This document shows positions 29,929 through 42,325 of a stretch of 64,000 nt of DNA, piece by piece; the first letter of the stretch is position 1; each line of letters starts with the position of its first letter. The notes under the pieces were generated by a model. It was not told the DNA's origin, searched no databases, and worked only from the letters and a program-made list of their open reading frames with translations. The translations under genes and the position numbers were made by a program. Origin of the DNA: Lutraria lutraria (lineage: Eukaryota > Mollusca > Bivalvia > Venerida > Mactridae); the NCBI GenBank assembly GCA_964023205.1, contig OZ026848.1:2408501-2472500 (forward strand), in the 5' to 3' direction.

Positions 29929-30153
29929 AACAAGAGCTGTACGAAGACAGCGCGCTCGACTTTTATAAGTTTTCAGTGAAATAAAATGCTTGATAGAGGA
30001 GAAAAATCTAAGTTAAAAAGAGGCATAATTCTGAAAATACTGTTAGCAGAGTTTTTCTGCTTATCCTACAGAAGCGCCATTACCCCATAAGGAAGCTTAA
30101 GTAGTCAAAGTTTGAGTTGAATATCTTTGAAAGTCTTCACAAGATATTGTACT
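29929..30153 (+). repeat. Dispersed repeat, AAGAGCTGT family, cut by the gap
   Basis: It starts ACAAGAGCTGTACGAAGACA then GCGCGCTCGACT, matching the start of the element at 46661-47060 (CAAGAGCTGTACATAAGACA then GCATGCTCGACT). It runs into the N gap, so the 3' end is not visible. Confidence 0.65.
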
Positions 30154-30353
30154 NNNNNNNNNNNNNNNNNNNNNNNNNNNNNNNNNNNNNNNNNNNNNNN
30201 NNNNNNNNNNNNNNNNNNNNNNNNNNNNNNNNNNNNNNNNNNNNNNNNNNNNNNNNNNNNNNNNNNNNNNNNNNNNNNNNNNNNNNNNNNNNNNNNNNNN
30301 NNNNNNNNNNNNNNNNNNNNNNNNNNNNNNNNNNNNNNNNNNNNNNNNNNNNN
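30154..30353. other. Assembly gap of 200 N
   Basis: Exactly 200 N, which looks like a fixed-size placeholder, so the true distance is unknown. It lies within a dispersed repeat, a common cause of gaps. Confidence 0.98.
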
Positions 30354-30462
30354 ATGATAGTCATTTTCCATTTTCAACATTTATAAGTGTGAAAGGATGC
30401 CCGGAAATATGAAATAATGAATACCTTGTAGTCTGAACAAGAGGGCAGATTATTTATCAAAG

Positions 30463-30744
30463 GTGGTAGAGGTAGAAGACTGGGGGAACATTGTCCATAT
30501 TTTGGATAGTATACAAGAACGATGGGGTACTTTAGAAAGTGATTATTCTGCATCACAACATAATACAAAGCTGTCTGGTTTTCATTCCAAATTTGAGTGT
30601 TATAAATCGTCAGGAGTTGATGCATTTACATATGACAGGGGTCAGTCTTTCGGATTATATGTTCTTCCAATTAATTAAGAGACTAGAGTTTTAAAGAAAA
30701 TGAGATACTGTAGAGCCAAAGGTATTTTGGTTATTCCTGAGTGA
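30463..30744 (+). pseudogene. DIRS/Ngaro-like RNase H region relic
   Basis: One reading frame with a single internal stop (TAA 30676-30678). Visible family signatures: EDWGN at the start, ERWGT, NTKLSGFHSKFECY, SSGVDAFTYD, then after the stop YCRAKGILVIPE. Tyrosine-recombinase retroelements have the order DDW...WGPHTxDRFA...FNSRF...VDAF...W...PP...GTLVVP in this region, and the relic follows it with substitutions. The frame ends at TGA 30742. No reverse transcriptase is seen upstream; the N gap lies 110 bp away. It is related in type to the large relic at 42-51 kb. Confidence 0.65.
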
Positions 30745-31000
30745 GACTTTACAACATTGTAATGGAAGCTTTTTCTTGAAAGGGAAATGGTACAGAGTTA
30801 TTCTTCATTGAATTAGCATATAATGTACATGCAATTTTAGAACATCAGGCTTGAAATATAAATATATCACTGATGAAACTGTTATAGTAGTAAGTTTTAT
30901 CCCTAGTTGAGTATGTGAATATATAAACATTCTTTTTTTTTTTTAATATATAAACAATGTATTCAAGCTGTATTACATCTGAAATGTATAGATTATCCCC

Positions 31001-31559
31001 TTGTGGATTGTATTTGCAGTACTAAGTACAATGTCCCTAGTGGATTATATTTGTAGTATTATGGAAAATGTCCATCATAGTTTATATTTGCAGAATAACA
31101 CAGTATCCCTCGTGGATTATATTTGCAGACATTATACACTGTCCCTTGTGGATTATATTTGCAGTATTGTGCACAATGTACCTTGTGGATTACACTTGGG
31201 GTGTTGTGTTCGATGTGCCTTATGGATTGCGTTAGGGTGTTATGTATGATGTACCTTGTGGATTACACTTGGAGTCTTGTGTACAATGTGCCTTGTGGGT
31301 GGATTGCACTTGGAGTGTAGTGTATGATGGGCCTTGTGGGTTGCACTTGGAGTGTTGTGTACGATGTGCCATGTAGATTATATTTGCAGTATTAAGTACA
31401 ATGCCCCTTGTGGTTTAAATCTGAGGTATTATGTACAATGTACGTCCCCTCATGAATTATATCTGCAGTACATTAATATTGTTTTATGTACAATGTACCT
31501 TGTAGATTATATTTGCAGTATTATGTACATTGACCCTCATAGTATATATTTGCAGTATT
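31001..31559 (+). repeat. Minisatellite of diverged about 35-bp monomers
   Basis: Repeated GTGGATTATATTTGCAGTAT words with CAATGT and CCTTGTGG between them, about 35-37 bp apart and well diverged. It passes directly into the ordered array that follows. Confidence 0.85.
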
Positions 31560-32410
31560 ACACAAGATCCCTCATGGATTATATGTGCATTATCATACAG
31601 TTCCCCGCGTGGATTATATGTGCATAGTTTATGCATTTTCCTGCGTAAATGACATTTGCTGTATTATGCAGTATCCCTCATGGACTATATTTGCATTATC
31701 ATACAGTTCCCCGCGTGGATTATATGTGCATAGTTATGCATTTTCCTGCGTAAATGACATTTGCAGTGTTATGCAGTATCCCTCATGGACTATATTTGCA
31801 TTATCATACAGTTCCCCGCGTGGATTATATGTGCATAGTTATGCATTTTCCTGCGTAAATGACATTTGCAGTGTTATGCAGTATCCCTCATGGACTATAT
31901 TTGCATTATCATACAGTTCCCCGCGTGGATTATATGTGCATAGTTATGCATTTTCCTGCGTAAATGACATTTGCAGTGTTATGCAGTATCCCTCATGGAC
32001 TATATTTGCAGTATTACACAAGATCCCTCATGGATTATATGTGCATAGTTATGCATTTTCCTGCGTAAATGACATTTGCTGTATTATGCAGTATCCCTCA
32101 TGGACTATATTTGCAGTATTACACAAGATCCCTCATGGATTATATGTGCATAGTTATGCATTTTCCTGCGTAAATGACATTTGCAGTGTTATGCAGTATC
32201 CCTCATGGACTATATTTGCATTATCATACAGTTTCCCGCGTGGATTATATGTGCATAGTTATGCATTTTTCTGCGTAAATGACATTTGCAGTATTATGCA
32301 GTATCCCTCATGGACTATATTTGCATTATCATACAGTTTCCCGCGTGGATTATATGTGCATAGTTATGCATTTTCCTGCATAAATGACATTTGCAGTGTT
32401 ATAAGTTATC
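31560..32410 (+). repeat. Higher-order minisatellite, 105-bp unit of three monomers
   Basis: The unit repeats at exactly 105 bp (for example TGGACTATAT at 31681, 31786 and 31891). It consists of three monomers of 34, 36 and 35 bp: CCTCATGGACTATATTTGCA..., CCCGCGTGGATTATATGTGC... and CTGCGTAAATGACATTTGCA.... About eight units, with two partial shuffles near 32000-32130. Because 105 is a multiple of three, one frame stays open for 276 codons (31585-32415), a side effect of the array. Confidence 0.92.
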
Positions 32411-34452
32411 TGTAGAGGATCAGATTTGAAATAGTATATATATGTAGTAATAATGGGGTATTGTAAACTGGAAGGGTATACATTATTCCTCCAGGAATAT
32501 ACTTTGTGGAGTATATTTGCAATAGATTACAATACTTAGACAAATTCAATTATGTAAATGAATGTACAAATGCTTATAAATACGTCAAAATTATGACATT
32601 TAGTACTATCCATATTGGTGCATGACAAGAGATAATGTAAAATTTTACAACTTAAGTAAATATTAAGCCGTATTTGTATGTGCTTTTCATTAGAAATATA
32701 CTTTTCTCATCAGAAAACTTGAATGAAGTAGCTTAAGGATATATCCGGTAGCTGCTATTGCGCAATGTAGTGCGCATCCGTGACTTTAATTTTACTAATT
32801 AACATATAAGCAAAATGAAAATGCTTGTTTCTGAGTTATCTGCCTTTGTTTATGATGTTTAGGCTTAATTTATGTCATTTCAAGGGCAGATCACTCATAC
32901 ATAAATCTTAAATACCATATTTTTACTTTTGGTTTATGTTTCTCATTTTATTCTTGGTCAAATTCTTGCAATTCCATTAAATATCTTTATTAGCCTTTTT
33001 CAGTTGAAGTTAACAGACTGACAATTGTTCAAAATTAAAATTCCCTTTAGACAAGCATGTGTAGGGAGATAATTTTGGAAAAAATCACTAGTTTGATCTA
33101 GTACTGAACATAGATTCACATGAATTTCTTTAATGATTGGAATCACATTTAAAGGTTTGGATGTAATTGGAGTGTTAAGTTTTGCAGACCCAGTCCCAAA
33201 CTTGTGATTGTTGTGTAAACACACAACTTTAGTTATTGGTACCACTATACTGAGGGGAAATGCAGAAAATTATATTTGATGTATGTATTTGTATCTCTAA
33301 GTATCAAAAAATTTAATCAGCGGTATGGTGCAGATAACACTGCAGCTGAACATCTGGTTTGGTAAAAACATTAAATACACAGTAAAAGTTATCAATAAGT
33401 ATTATCTACTCAACAATTTTATCATACAACACTTCAGTCAAAAGTTGTTGTAAACTAATTAAGCTTTATTCTGATATAAAGATAATGGGCAATTATTTAC
33501 TGGTCAGTTGGTTATAGATAATAAACTGTTACATTTAGAACATAAGCTGTTTATTTGTGAATATTGATAAATTGAGATGAGAACAAGTTTTATACTAACA
33601 TCTAGGTTAAATCACTTAATATACACTTCAGTTTGTTTCTGTCGCATTAAAAGATTTAAGTTTTTTACTGCTTGACTAAATCAGCAATCTTAGGATATAT
33701 ATATGCTTGATTATAATCTGACCACATGTTTAATTTGAAAATAATTGCACATTGAGTAATAGAAGTTGTAAAGACCTTCTTATCTTACTTTCAAACATCT
33801 ATAATCTAACAGTATTTTTTATCAATTTCATGATAGGAATTGACTCCAGTACAAATATCTAAAGGTAGAGATCAGTTACAGGTGCCTAAAAGTGTATGGT
33901 GATTGATGGATGCAGAATGGTTAGTGAGTGGTTAGTGGGTAGTGGTATATTTAAGTAATGATGTAGGAAGTATCCAGTTTGGTTTTAGAGTTCATTTCGA
34001 AAGGACATATTTAAGAGAAGCTTAGTTAAAAACAGAGTTTGGAATGTAAATTAAATTTTGTAAAGTTATGAAGTTGTTATATTGCAATCAAATTTTTGTT
34101 TAGAAGTTCCTTTGTTGTAAAATGTTAAGTGGTGTTTAGGACTAAATAGGAGATGAATAGGACAATTGGCAAAATATATATTTAGAAGTAGGATATAGTA
34201 GAAAGTAATTCACTGGTAAAGCAAGTTTTATTTTTTAATAAATATTTTAAAAATGAAGTAGAGGAATATAACACAGTCAAAAATGCAAATAATGTTTTTA
34301 TTTTTTTTATTTTAACTACACATATATAATAATTATATCCTGACAAGTTTTTTTTTCAATTTCATTTCAGTACATCTAAGCCTGCAAGTGTCTTTAAAAA
34401 ATATTACTGTAATTTGTATGATGCTTTCGTTTTGATTTCGTTTTGCTGGACA
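32411..34452. other. AT-rich DNA without a recognisable gene
   Basis: No repeat or coding region recognised. An acceptor-like TTTCATTTCAG at 34370 precedes the first exon of the DUF4806-like gene. Confidence 0.5.
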
Positions 34453-35460
34453 ATGTCTGAGTTTCTTGTAGTCGAATTTGACACACTAAATGAGATGGCA
34501 ATCATTTCTGATAAATGGATAATCAAAGGCAGAAATGGTTCCGAAGACAGCGTTCTTTGCCCCCCCCCCATCAAAACTTTGTCCAAACTAAATTTGGCAT
34601 TGAAGCAACATGCTGAGCCAGACATGTCAACACCTGGATCTCATGTAAAATTACAAGAATAATGAAGAAGACATGGTAAGTACTTTATATACCTAATTAG
34701 CAAGTTAATACAGTAGGCATTTCTGATTTTAACATATTTATGTATATATATTGACCTAAAATGCATGACACACATCAGATTTGACATGTCCATGTTTGGA
34801 AGTATGGAAGTGAGGTAATCTTTGGTAGTTTTCTGATTATTTTCTTGATTTTTAATACGTAACAAAACATTTTGGTGAATCCATTTATGAAAAACCATAA
34901 ATGAGAATATTCTTAGAACTTGCTATGTAATGCTAGGGTTCAGTGATTTTACAAGAAATTTTGTTCTCATTCTCATCTTGGAGTCTTGCCCCCATTGATG
35001 GATCACACAGTCCATATTTCATTTTGTTATGTCATATTAATTTGTGATATTTTTAAACCTTCAATTAGTTTATACATATGGCCAGCTCATTTAACTTAAA
35101 AGCTTTGTGGACACTTAACTTTTGCTGGCTTGTATTTATAGCAGTGTATTGCTTAATTACAATAATAGTACTTGGTGATAGGTTTCAAACGTTTGTCTTG
35201 TAACATTCACCTATTGACTAATATAAATGTTTCAGATTTGCTTCTAAAAGCACTGCAGAAGGCAAAGGAGGCTGAAGATGAGTCCGACCTTCTTACAGAT
35301 ACAAGCACACTTCATGCTCCAGCCACTTCAACACCAAAAAAAACGAAGAAAAGGAAACAAAGGTATTTCATCAATGTGAGCTGATTTTGACCTTTGGGCT
35401 GATTTTGACCTATGAAAAGGTTAAAATTAAGATTTGCATAAAGTAGCAGTTAATAAAACA

Positions 35461-36696
35461 GGGGCCGTATTTATAAAGCTTCTTAACTTAAAATTTTCTT
35501 AAATTTTGACTTAAATACCTGAAATCTTTTCATTTTGCTCTTAAATTTGACAAAGATCTGTGTTATTTATAAATGATCTTAGCTTTATTTTTAACTTAAA
35601 TATCGACTTATTTTAAGATAGCTGAAAAGGTATCTTAAATGTTTTAAGAAATTTCTTAAAGCATGCACATTTTGTCTACCGAATCACCAACAGGAAAGTT
35701 CTAAGCAAGTACTATTAGCTAAAGTTACAGAGGGAACTAGATTCTATATTGCATTTTATTGATAAGTCCTTGTATTTGTTATTTATCAGCAATATTTCGA
35801 AGAAATCAATCTCGTTAGGACTGATTCTACTGCAGTTATTCATATCCAAGTTTCAAATTTCAATATTTACCTATGAATTCTAATTATGATTCTCGTTTAA
35901 ATTTATAAATACCATACGCAATTCCATCTCATTTAATACTTTCGTATCTTTTATATCAAGTACTTTGACTTACATTAGGGCTTGGATAACTGGCACACCC
36001 TATAGGGATCCTTTCAAGGCAATGAATATCCATGGTTAAATGTTAACATACACTATATCAATATTTCCATCTAGTTATGTACAGTCTTGCATACCAAATT
36101 TCATCAACATATTTTTACTTTTCTGTTACCAAAGCAACCATAATTTTAACCAAGGAGAAAAAACAACCAGCTATTTTCTAGGTAAATAAAAATTCTGGGT
36201 GCATGCCCCCGTATCTCAATAGAGGGACCCTGGGGCTGGACCTCCCTAGAGTGCCCCGACTAAAATTTGTTTCTGACTACGCCACTGTGTATACATGTAT
36301 ACATACGACTCATTGGTGTAATTATATCACTGTCATTATCAGCGACATCATTACTCAGTAATATGATAGGAAATTTGTGAAATTTGACGCATATGTTGCA
36401 TGATAAAGGGAATATTATAACCGTGCTGAATTTATTATTGATATATTTATCTTATATTCTTACAGACGTGCGGGCGCGAGCATGTTAGAAATCATTTCGG
36501 TTTTATTTTTAGAAAGGGAAACCCCGGAATTCCGTAGCAACGACATCTTAAAATATCTTTTCAATTAAGAATTTTCTTTACTGAAATATTTCTTAAGTGC
36601 GTTCATAAATATCACTTATTTTACGATTTTTTCCTAGCTTAGCTAATTTAAACAGAGTTTAAGGAAATAATTAAGATGCTTTATAAATATGGGCCC
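35461..36696. mobile_element. Inverted-repeat element inside intron 2 of the DUF4806-like gene
   Basis: The left end GGGGCCGTATTTATAAAGCT with TCTTAACTTA matches, in inverted form, the right end TTAAGATGCTTTATAAATAT followed by GGGCCC. Inner parts are rich in TTCTTAA/TTAAG words on both sides (35490-35660 and 36540-36670), extending the inverted similarity. No protein is encoded. AATAAAAC occurs near both borders (35451 and 36704) but not at equivalent distances, so I do not claim it as a target duplication. Confidence 0.6.
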
Positions 36697-39682
36697 TGAG
36701 TTCAATAAAACTCAGAATTAAGGAGTTAAGCGCTTTTCATTAGTTAGGCAAGGGGGTATTGGCATATATCTGATGAATACTTGTTCATGACTTAAATAAC
36801 ACATGTATAATTATTTATTGTCTGTTTTGTTACCTATTTGAGACAAGTTTGGTGAAAGGACTAGATAACAGGGTTTGATGACATTTACAGTTTAACTTTG
36901 CAGGGATTTTTATCTTTTAGGGGGGAAATGGGCTGTGGCCTTTATTTTTTGTATGAAAAATCTCAATTGATGGGGATATTTTATCAAGAAAAATACCTTA
37001 AAGAGAAAACCAGACGTAAATATTGAAATGAGGACAATTTGCTGGGGAAAGAGGCCTTTTGATGGGTATGTGTCTACACGTAGGTTAAAAGCCCTGCATT
37101 TTATGCATTCAATTCATCACATCTTGGTTAGATGTCATTGACAAAACAGTTTCAGAAAAGAGCAAGTATAAAAAAAAATTTAACTAACCTTTTTTTAAAT
37201 TAATTTCAAATTATCATGAAAAAAATTAAGTTATTGTAACAGCAGCAAATGTTAAAGAAAGTTACATTTTTTAGGCCAAACCCACGATTCATTTATTCCG
37301 AGTCAGAGAGGGAGAGTGAAGAAGAATACCAAACTGTGCCAAAAAAAATTCAAATAACTCCAGTATTACAAAGGAAACAACCTCCTGAGATACCCAGACT
37401 ACAATCTCAGGAGTCACCCAGGGCACAACCTCTGGCATCACATACATGTAGGCAACAACCTCAAGACTCGCAATCTCAGGAATCGTCAACACAACAACCT
37501 CACAGTCAGGCATCACTAAGTCATCATCAGAGGTCAACGAGGCCACATTCTCAGGAATGGTCAACAAGGAAACAATGTCAGGCATCACCAAGGCCATCAT
37601 CATCGGCATCCTTGGAATGTGCTCAGAATGTCGTCTCAGGTATAAAGAAACTTGAATTTTTCATAGTTTAATATTGTACTACAGAACAGTTGATGTACAT
37701 GTATATTGTAAATACTACAATAAATTATCTTTATTTCTTTGATTATATAGGAATGCATCTCAAGAATTTGATTGAAGTAACATTAGAAAATGTGGAATTC
37801 TGTCATGCTCCTGCCCACCTCACTTAACTCAAATGTTGAATAAATGTTAATAATATATGTAACTTTACCTACATTAAGTTATAAAAGGAAAGTTAGAATA
37901 TCTGCTAGTTTTTCAAATTCGATCTTCTGACTGTGACCAGTTGAGCATGTAAGTCTTTTACAGTCTTTTAAACTCCTTATAAAATCTTTTACATTAGTTA
38001 ACAGTTTTCTGAAATCTTGATAGATAATTAAAGTGGATCAGCTGCTTAATACTAATAGACTTTTATTCTTGCTTTTATTTGATGTTACAGGTCGTGATAT
38101 TTTTATACTGAGAACTTTGGAAGAGATCAAGCAGGATCAACAGGAAATCAAGGCAATGATTTCTGGGTTGGTTCAACGGCTTGATAGTGGTGGGGAGAAA
38201 ATCACTGATGCTCCAGATGGCATTAATCTGCCAATATCAACAGAAAATCAAGTCCAGGAAACAGAAGAAATTCTCTAGGATCCAGGGTCAATGAAAATAA
38301 TGGTAGGAATATATTTGTAGATACTAAAACATTTAATTGTACTCCAATTTATAAAGCAACTTGCTTAAATGAAAATATCTTAAGTTCTTTAAAACAGTAG
38401 GAGACACTGTCTTTTGTTAAGGAAAGAATAACTTGACCTAAGATGTCTTAAATAGAGTCTAGGAAATACAAGTTGAGATGATATTTACTATGCAGTGCTC
38501 TTACACACTTAGAAGATGTTTATATTTTTTAGGGCTGAATAAAAAGCTACAAGTACCATGCTTAATAAATTGTTAAGCAGTCTTGGTAATGGTTAATTTA
38601 ATTCTGGCGTTTTTAATTCTGTTTGCCCTATTTTTCCCATCGTACCGTCTCAATTAAAGTAGGTCAGACTCTATCTGCTGAAGAGCACATACAGTTGTCT
38701 TCATGAAACTGATCGGTGCAAAATTCAAATAATCTCAGCAGCTGATTGGCTGGAAAAATAGGGCAAACACTAAATGTACATGGTGGCATAAAATACATGG
38801 CATTTAAAAGGTGTTGTTTTTCTTACAGGTCAACTATTTCCCATCGTGGTTCATCATTAAAGACCATGACAAAAAGAGTATTAAAAGAAGCTATCCACAA
38901 TAGCCTGGCTATTGAGTTTATCTGGACCGGAGCTAAGGGAAAGACGGCTTTTGGGTCGCTGAAACTGAGTTCAGCAATTATCCGTAAGATATTTTTCCTG
39001 CCTATCTGACTGTTGTTTCTAATGTTAATTTCCAAGTGCAATGTGTTATGCATCAGTTACTCTAATAAGTTTATATACCATTTATTAAGCTTGATTGTAA
39101 AGAATCCTAATACCTAATATTGAATCACTCCTAAGTCCATTTCTTTGATCAAATTCGTGTCTTTATTATTAATAAAGTTGATAAAGTTTACCCAACTAAG
39201 GATCAAACTGAGAACCTCTAGGGTGAAAGTTTGCAGTCACTACTCTATCTCTTCATTACTTATTCTCTTTCATGGTGTCACTTTGTATATAATCTTACTA
39301 TTGAAAGATTACCATGTAGGCAGTATCAGGATTTTACAGCACATGATAAATTATGTCTGTTATAAATCAAGTATTTATCAAAATTTGTGTGTAACAATTA
39401 TTGTATGAATATTTGTTCCCTTTTTTCACCTGTTATATCAAATTTTCATTCCATAATATACAGGTACATTGATTATTGTTCACTTAGGACGCTAAGAAAA
39501 ATATTTTGACAAATGTGAAACATAAAACATGCCAGTTATGAACAGTTAACATTAATATTTTCATAGACATTCTGCATAACAGTTGTTTACAGGGGTAATA
39601 ATACTCCGGATTATTCCGGAAATCCGGATTTAAAGCCGCCAGGGGCACTTTTGAGATCGATGTAAATCTGAGGAGTTTTTTT

Positions 39683-39697
39683 GGGGGGGGGGGGGGG
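39683..39697 (+). repeat. G15 homopolymer
   Basis: A run of 15 G directly after a T run. It could form a quadruplex and is a likely place for sequencing error. It lies in the last intron of the DUF4806-like gene. Confidence 0.9.
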
Positions 39698-40770
39698 TAC
39701 GGATTGGGATGGCTGTTAGCACATCCAAGCATCTGGATCACTTGAGCGTTTTTCCTATTCACTATCGCTTGGCTAACAAGCGTCTATATACACAAGAGTA
39801 TTTGCAATTGCAGAACGAAAATTCGAGTAATATTTAGCTTAAAACTCGAAGTCGTTCGAAGCCTTTGAACTTTTAAATCGTTGACAATTCATTAGTCAAT
39901 GGGTCCCATCAAATGAATAAATATCAGCAACTTTTTAAACATAGGTAGCAATACATTTTGCCACTGACTCGGCCCGAAATATTTCAACAACATTAATCGA
40001 GGTTAGAAATATTGTGAAGGAATTCGATTCCTATGACCTTGTCATTGAAATATTCTGTGCACATACTTTTATATAAACATGAATTGGCTGATATTTCATT
40101 CCTATGTATTAACTTACAAAAAATAGTGGGCAGGGGTAGCAAATTTGAAGAATCTCTCAAGCAAGTTCCAAGCATTAAGTCTACCATCTTGTGTCAGGTT
40201 TTTTCCCCAGTATTTTTTTAACATGACCCTTACCATTGGGATTGGTAATTTCTTCAGTGTTTTGTTAGAAATTGAGAAAATATGTGCTATTCCAATTTTG
40301 AAAGTTTTAAACTACACACACACAAATTGACACAATCACTGACCATAATGGGAACTTTCATTTATTACATGTCTGTTACAGTGAGTTACAGATCTATTGT
40401 TTTCAGAGATTTTAGTTATTATCTTTTTGTTTTATTTTTGGAAGTTTTAATTGGGAATTTAACCCAATATCAGCTAAAAATTAGCCCAAAAAAAATCCCT
40501 GTGTATTAACTATTATCATATTTTTTAGAAATATGGAGAGAAAAACATAGTGATTTTTTGAAAAAAATTGCTCCCCAGACCCCCGGCTAATTTTCAGGAT
40601 TGAGAATCTTGTCCTGTTACAACCCCTGTGTTTAAGAAATTCCCACTTTATATGTTTCAGGGGCTGTGAAGAGGAACTTTCCACAGACCAATTCTCATGA
40701 AACGGAGTTTTTTTATCAAAGATTGGCTCCGAAATGCAACTGACAGAGATGGAGGAAGAAAAAAAAATGT

Positions 40771-41866
40771 CAAGGTTGGACCATCAGAATTGAGTCGAAA
40801 TGTGTGCCAAGTTATATATAATAACAATATAAAAATGATTCTTTATTTAATGAAGGTAACATGCATATATTTTGTATAATGCCCTGATGAGTTGATGGAC
40901 ATAACTGGTTGGCTTTTATATATGAAATGTTAATTATTTATTATATATGCATTGTGTTTACATGTATTATCAGTCTTATACATTCGATATCATGAATTTG
41001 ATAGCCTTCAAACAACAAATGGAAAAACTTAAAATTAATCCAATAGGGCGATGGATAATAAAATATTGAGATCATTTATTAAAATCATTACTCCTGAGTG
41101 GATATTTTAGTATTCTGGCAAGTAGATATCTTTTAGGGCATCCTTTAAAGATGAGGATGTAGATTTTGAATGTACAGTCACACTTGTGAGCAAAGGCCAT
41201 GCTTGTGATTCACAAAATATGTTCTTGACAGAGGTCATTTTGTTCTAAATAATCAATGACAGGTTTTAAAAGAATGACCTTTATTCAGAGGAGGTTGCAA
41301 ACACACATGTTTGACTGTACTTTTAATCAGGATATTGTTTCAAACTATCAAAGATATTTATGAGAAATATTGTTATGTGTAACTTGTCTTTTGTTGAGGT
41401 GTTACTTAAATGTACTGTCATTAGAAAATGTTTATAGTTCTTCAATATAATCAGGACAATAATTATGCTGTAATTTGAAAATAAACAATGATATTGTCAA
41501 CCTTTTAGAGAATTTGATAGTTGATATCAGAACTTTTTTGTTTTGAAATAATTTTCGCCACTTGTAATTGTATCTTAAAAATAGTATTGTAATTATGTCA
41601 ACATTGTCAGTTTTTCACTTACATTTTTGTATTTTATTTCAATGTCAATTAAACTTGTGTTTGTCTTTTGCTTTTATTTGTTTTTTTATTCAGTTTACTT
41701 CATTTATTTCGTTCTTTGTAAAAAATTGTATTACAGTTTTTGCATTTTTACTTATTGTTCAATTGTAACATGACAAAATGAAATAAATATGTTGTTTATG
41801 ATGTAATACCAGATCTGTGTTGTTAATTGTTCTGACACATTTGAATATAAGTAGGGGATAACTTTG
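40771..41866. other. AT-rich DNA without a recognisable gene
   Basis: Past the last recognisable DUF4806 residues there are only short frames, one hydrophobic by composition (41568-41768). No repeat recognised. Confidence 0.5.
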
Positions 41867-42014
41867 CCAATATCGGGCCGATATTGGACCGATGAATTCT
41901 TGAAACGATATCGGACCGATCGAATGCCGATGGGCAAAACGATATCGGCCTGATATCGGAAACGATATCGGACCAATATGAAATGCATATCGGACCGACA
42001 TCGGACCGATATTA
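41867..42014 (+). repeat. CGATATCGG-word repeat
   Basis: Irregular direct and self-complementary repeats of CGATATCGGACCGAT-like words, with spacings from 9 to about 30 bp. CGATATCG is its own reverse complement, so the tract is rich in small palindromes. It directly precedes the recombinase relic. Confidence 0.8.
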
Positions 42015-42035
42015 GTTTGCTGGCTGGGTGGTCAC

Positions 42036-42266
42036 ATGCTTAGAAAAGATGGCAAGCATCTGGTTTATAGTAACCTTCCTACATTGTTTTTGGAGGTAAT
42101 TAAACCTCACATAGTAGAAGTTAGTAAATATTGTTTACTTTCATTGAGATCAGGCTACGCTACGGCTGTGGCAAATAGAGGTATTCCTGATAGAATGTTT
42201 AAAAGTCTTGGCAGATGGCCCAGCAAGTCGAAAAAAGATTTATATGTAAAACATTCTGTTTATTGA
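42036..42266 (+). pseudogene. Tyrosine recombinase C-terminal relic (DIRS/Ngaro-like)
   Basis: The 76-codon frame contains SLRSGYATAVANRGIPDRMF, then KSLGRW and DLYVKHS. In DIRS/Ngaro/Crypton-type recombinases the pattern is LRSGGATAAA...DRLFKRHGRW...DGYVKDS: the LRSG arginine and the nucleophile tyrosine in D-x-YV are catalytic. Both are present here, but the His usually before GRW is Leu. The frame ends at a normal-looking terminus. It lies upstream of the reverse transcriptase relic of the same orientation, whereas Ngaro-type elements place the recombinase downstream. Confidence 0.72.
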
Positions 42267-42325
42267 AAGGTTGTAAGTGGCTATGTTGCGATACTTAGTT
42301 TATATTGTTGCCTGTTCTTTTAGGT

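Larger units (their letters stand above)
34453..40770 (+). pseudogene. Broken DUF4806-like gene (six exon pieces)
   Basis: Pieces: 34453-34675, 35236-35362, 37275-37639, 38091-38302, 38829-38983, 40661 to about 40770. Junctions from exon 2 onward agree in phase. The N-terminus (MSEFLVVEFDTLNEMAIISD, later LCPPP and KLNLALKQHAEPD) follows the usual start of DUF4806 proteins. Exon 2 is acidic then basic (TPKKTKKRKQR). Exon 3 is Gln/Ser/Pro-rich. Exon 4 has a coiled-coil-like LRTLEEIKQDQQEIKAM. Exons 5-6 carry the C-terminal domain (TKRVLKEA, LAIEFIWTGAKGKTAFGSLKL, DWLRNATDRDGGR). Lesions: frame loss in exon 1 (TAA 34660; a W-I-S...RIMKKT stretch continues in another frame), in-frame TAG at 38276, a frame change near 38841-38850, and one surplus T in the T7 run at 40708-40714. 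Function of the family is unknown. Several lesions make a pseudogene more likely than errors. Confidence 0.6.

Noticed and set aside
31585..32415. 276-codon open frame with 35-residue repeats
   Set aside because: The repeat unit is 105 bp, a multiple of three, so any stop-free frame stays open. No domain, no splice or start context, and the codon pattern follows the DNA monomers.
37750..37829. Extra exon between the Gln-rich and coiled-coil exons of the DUF4806-like gene
   Set aside because: The exons at 37275-37639 and 38091-38302 already join in phase, and no good donor follows the acceptor-like site at 37750.
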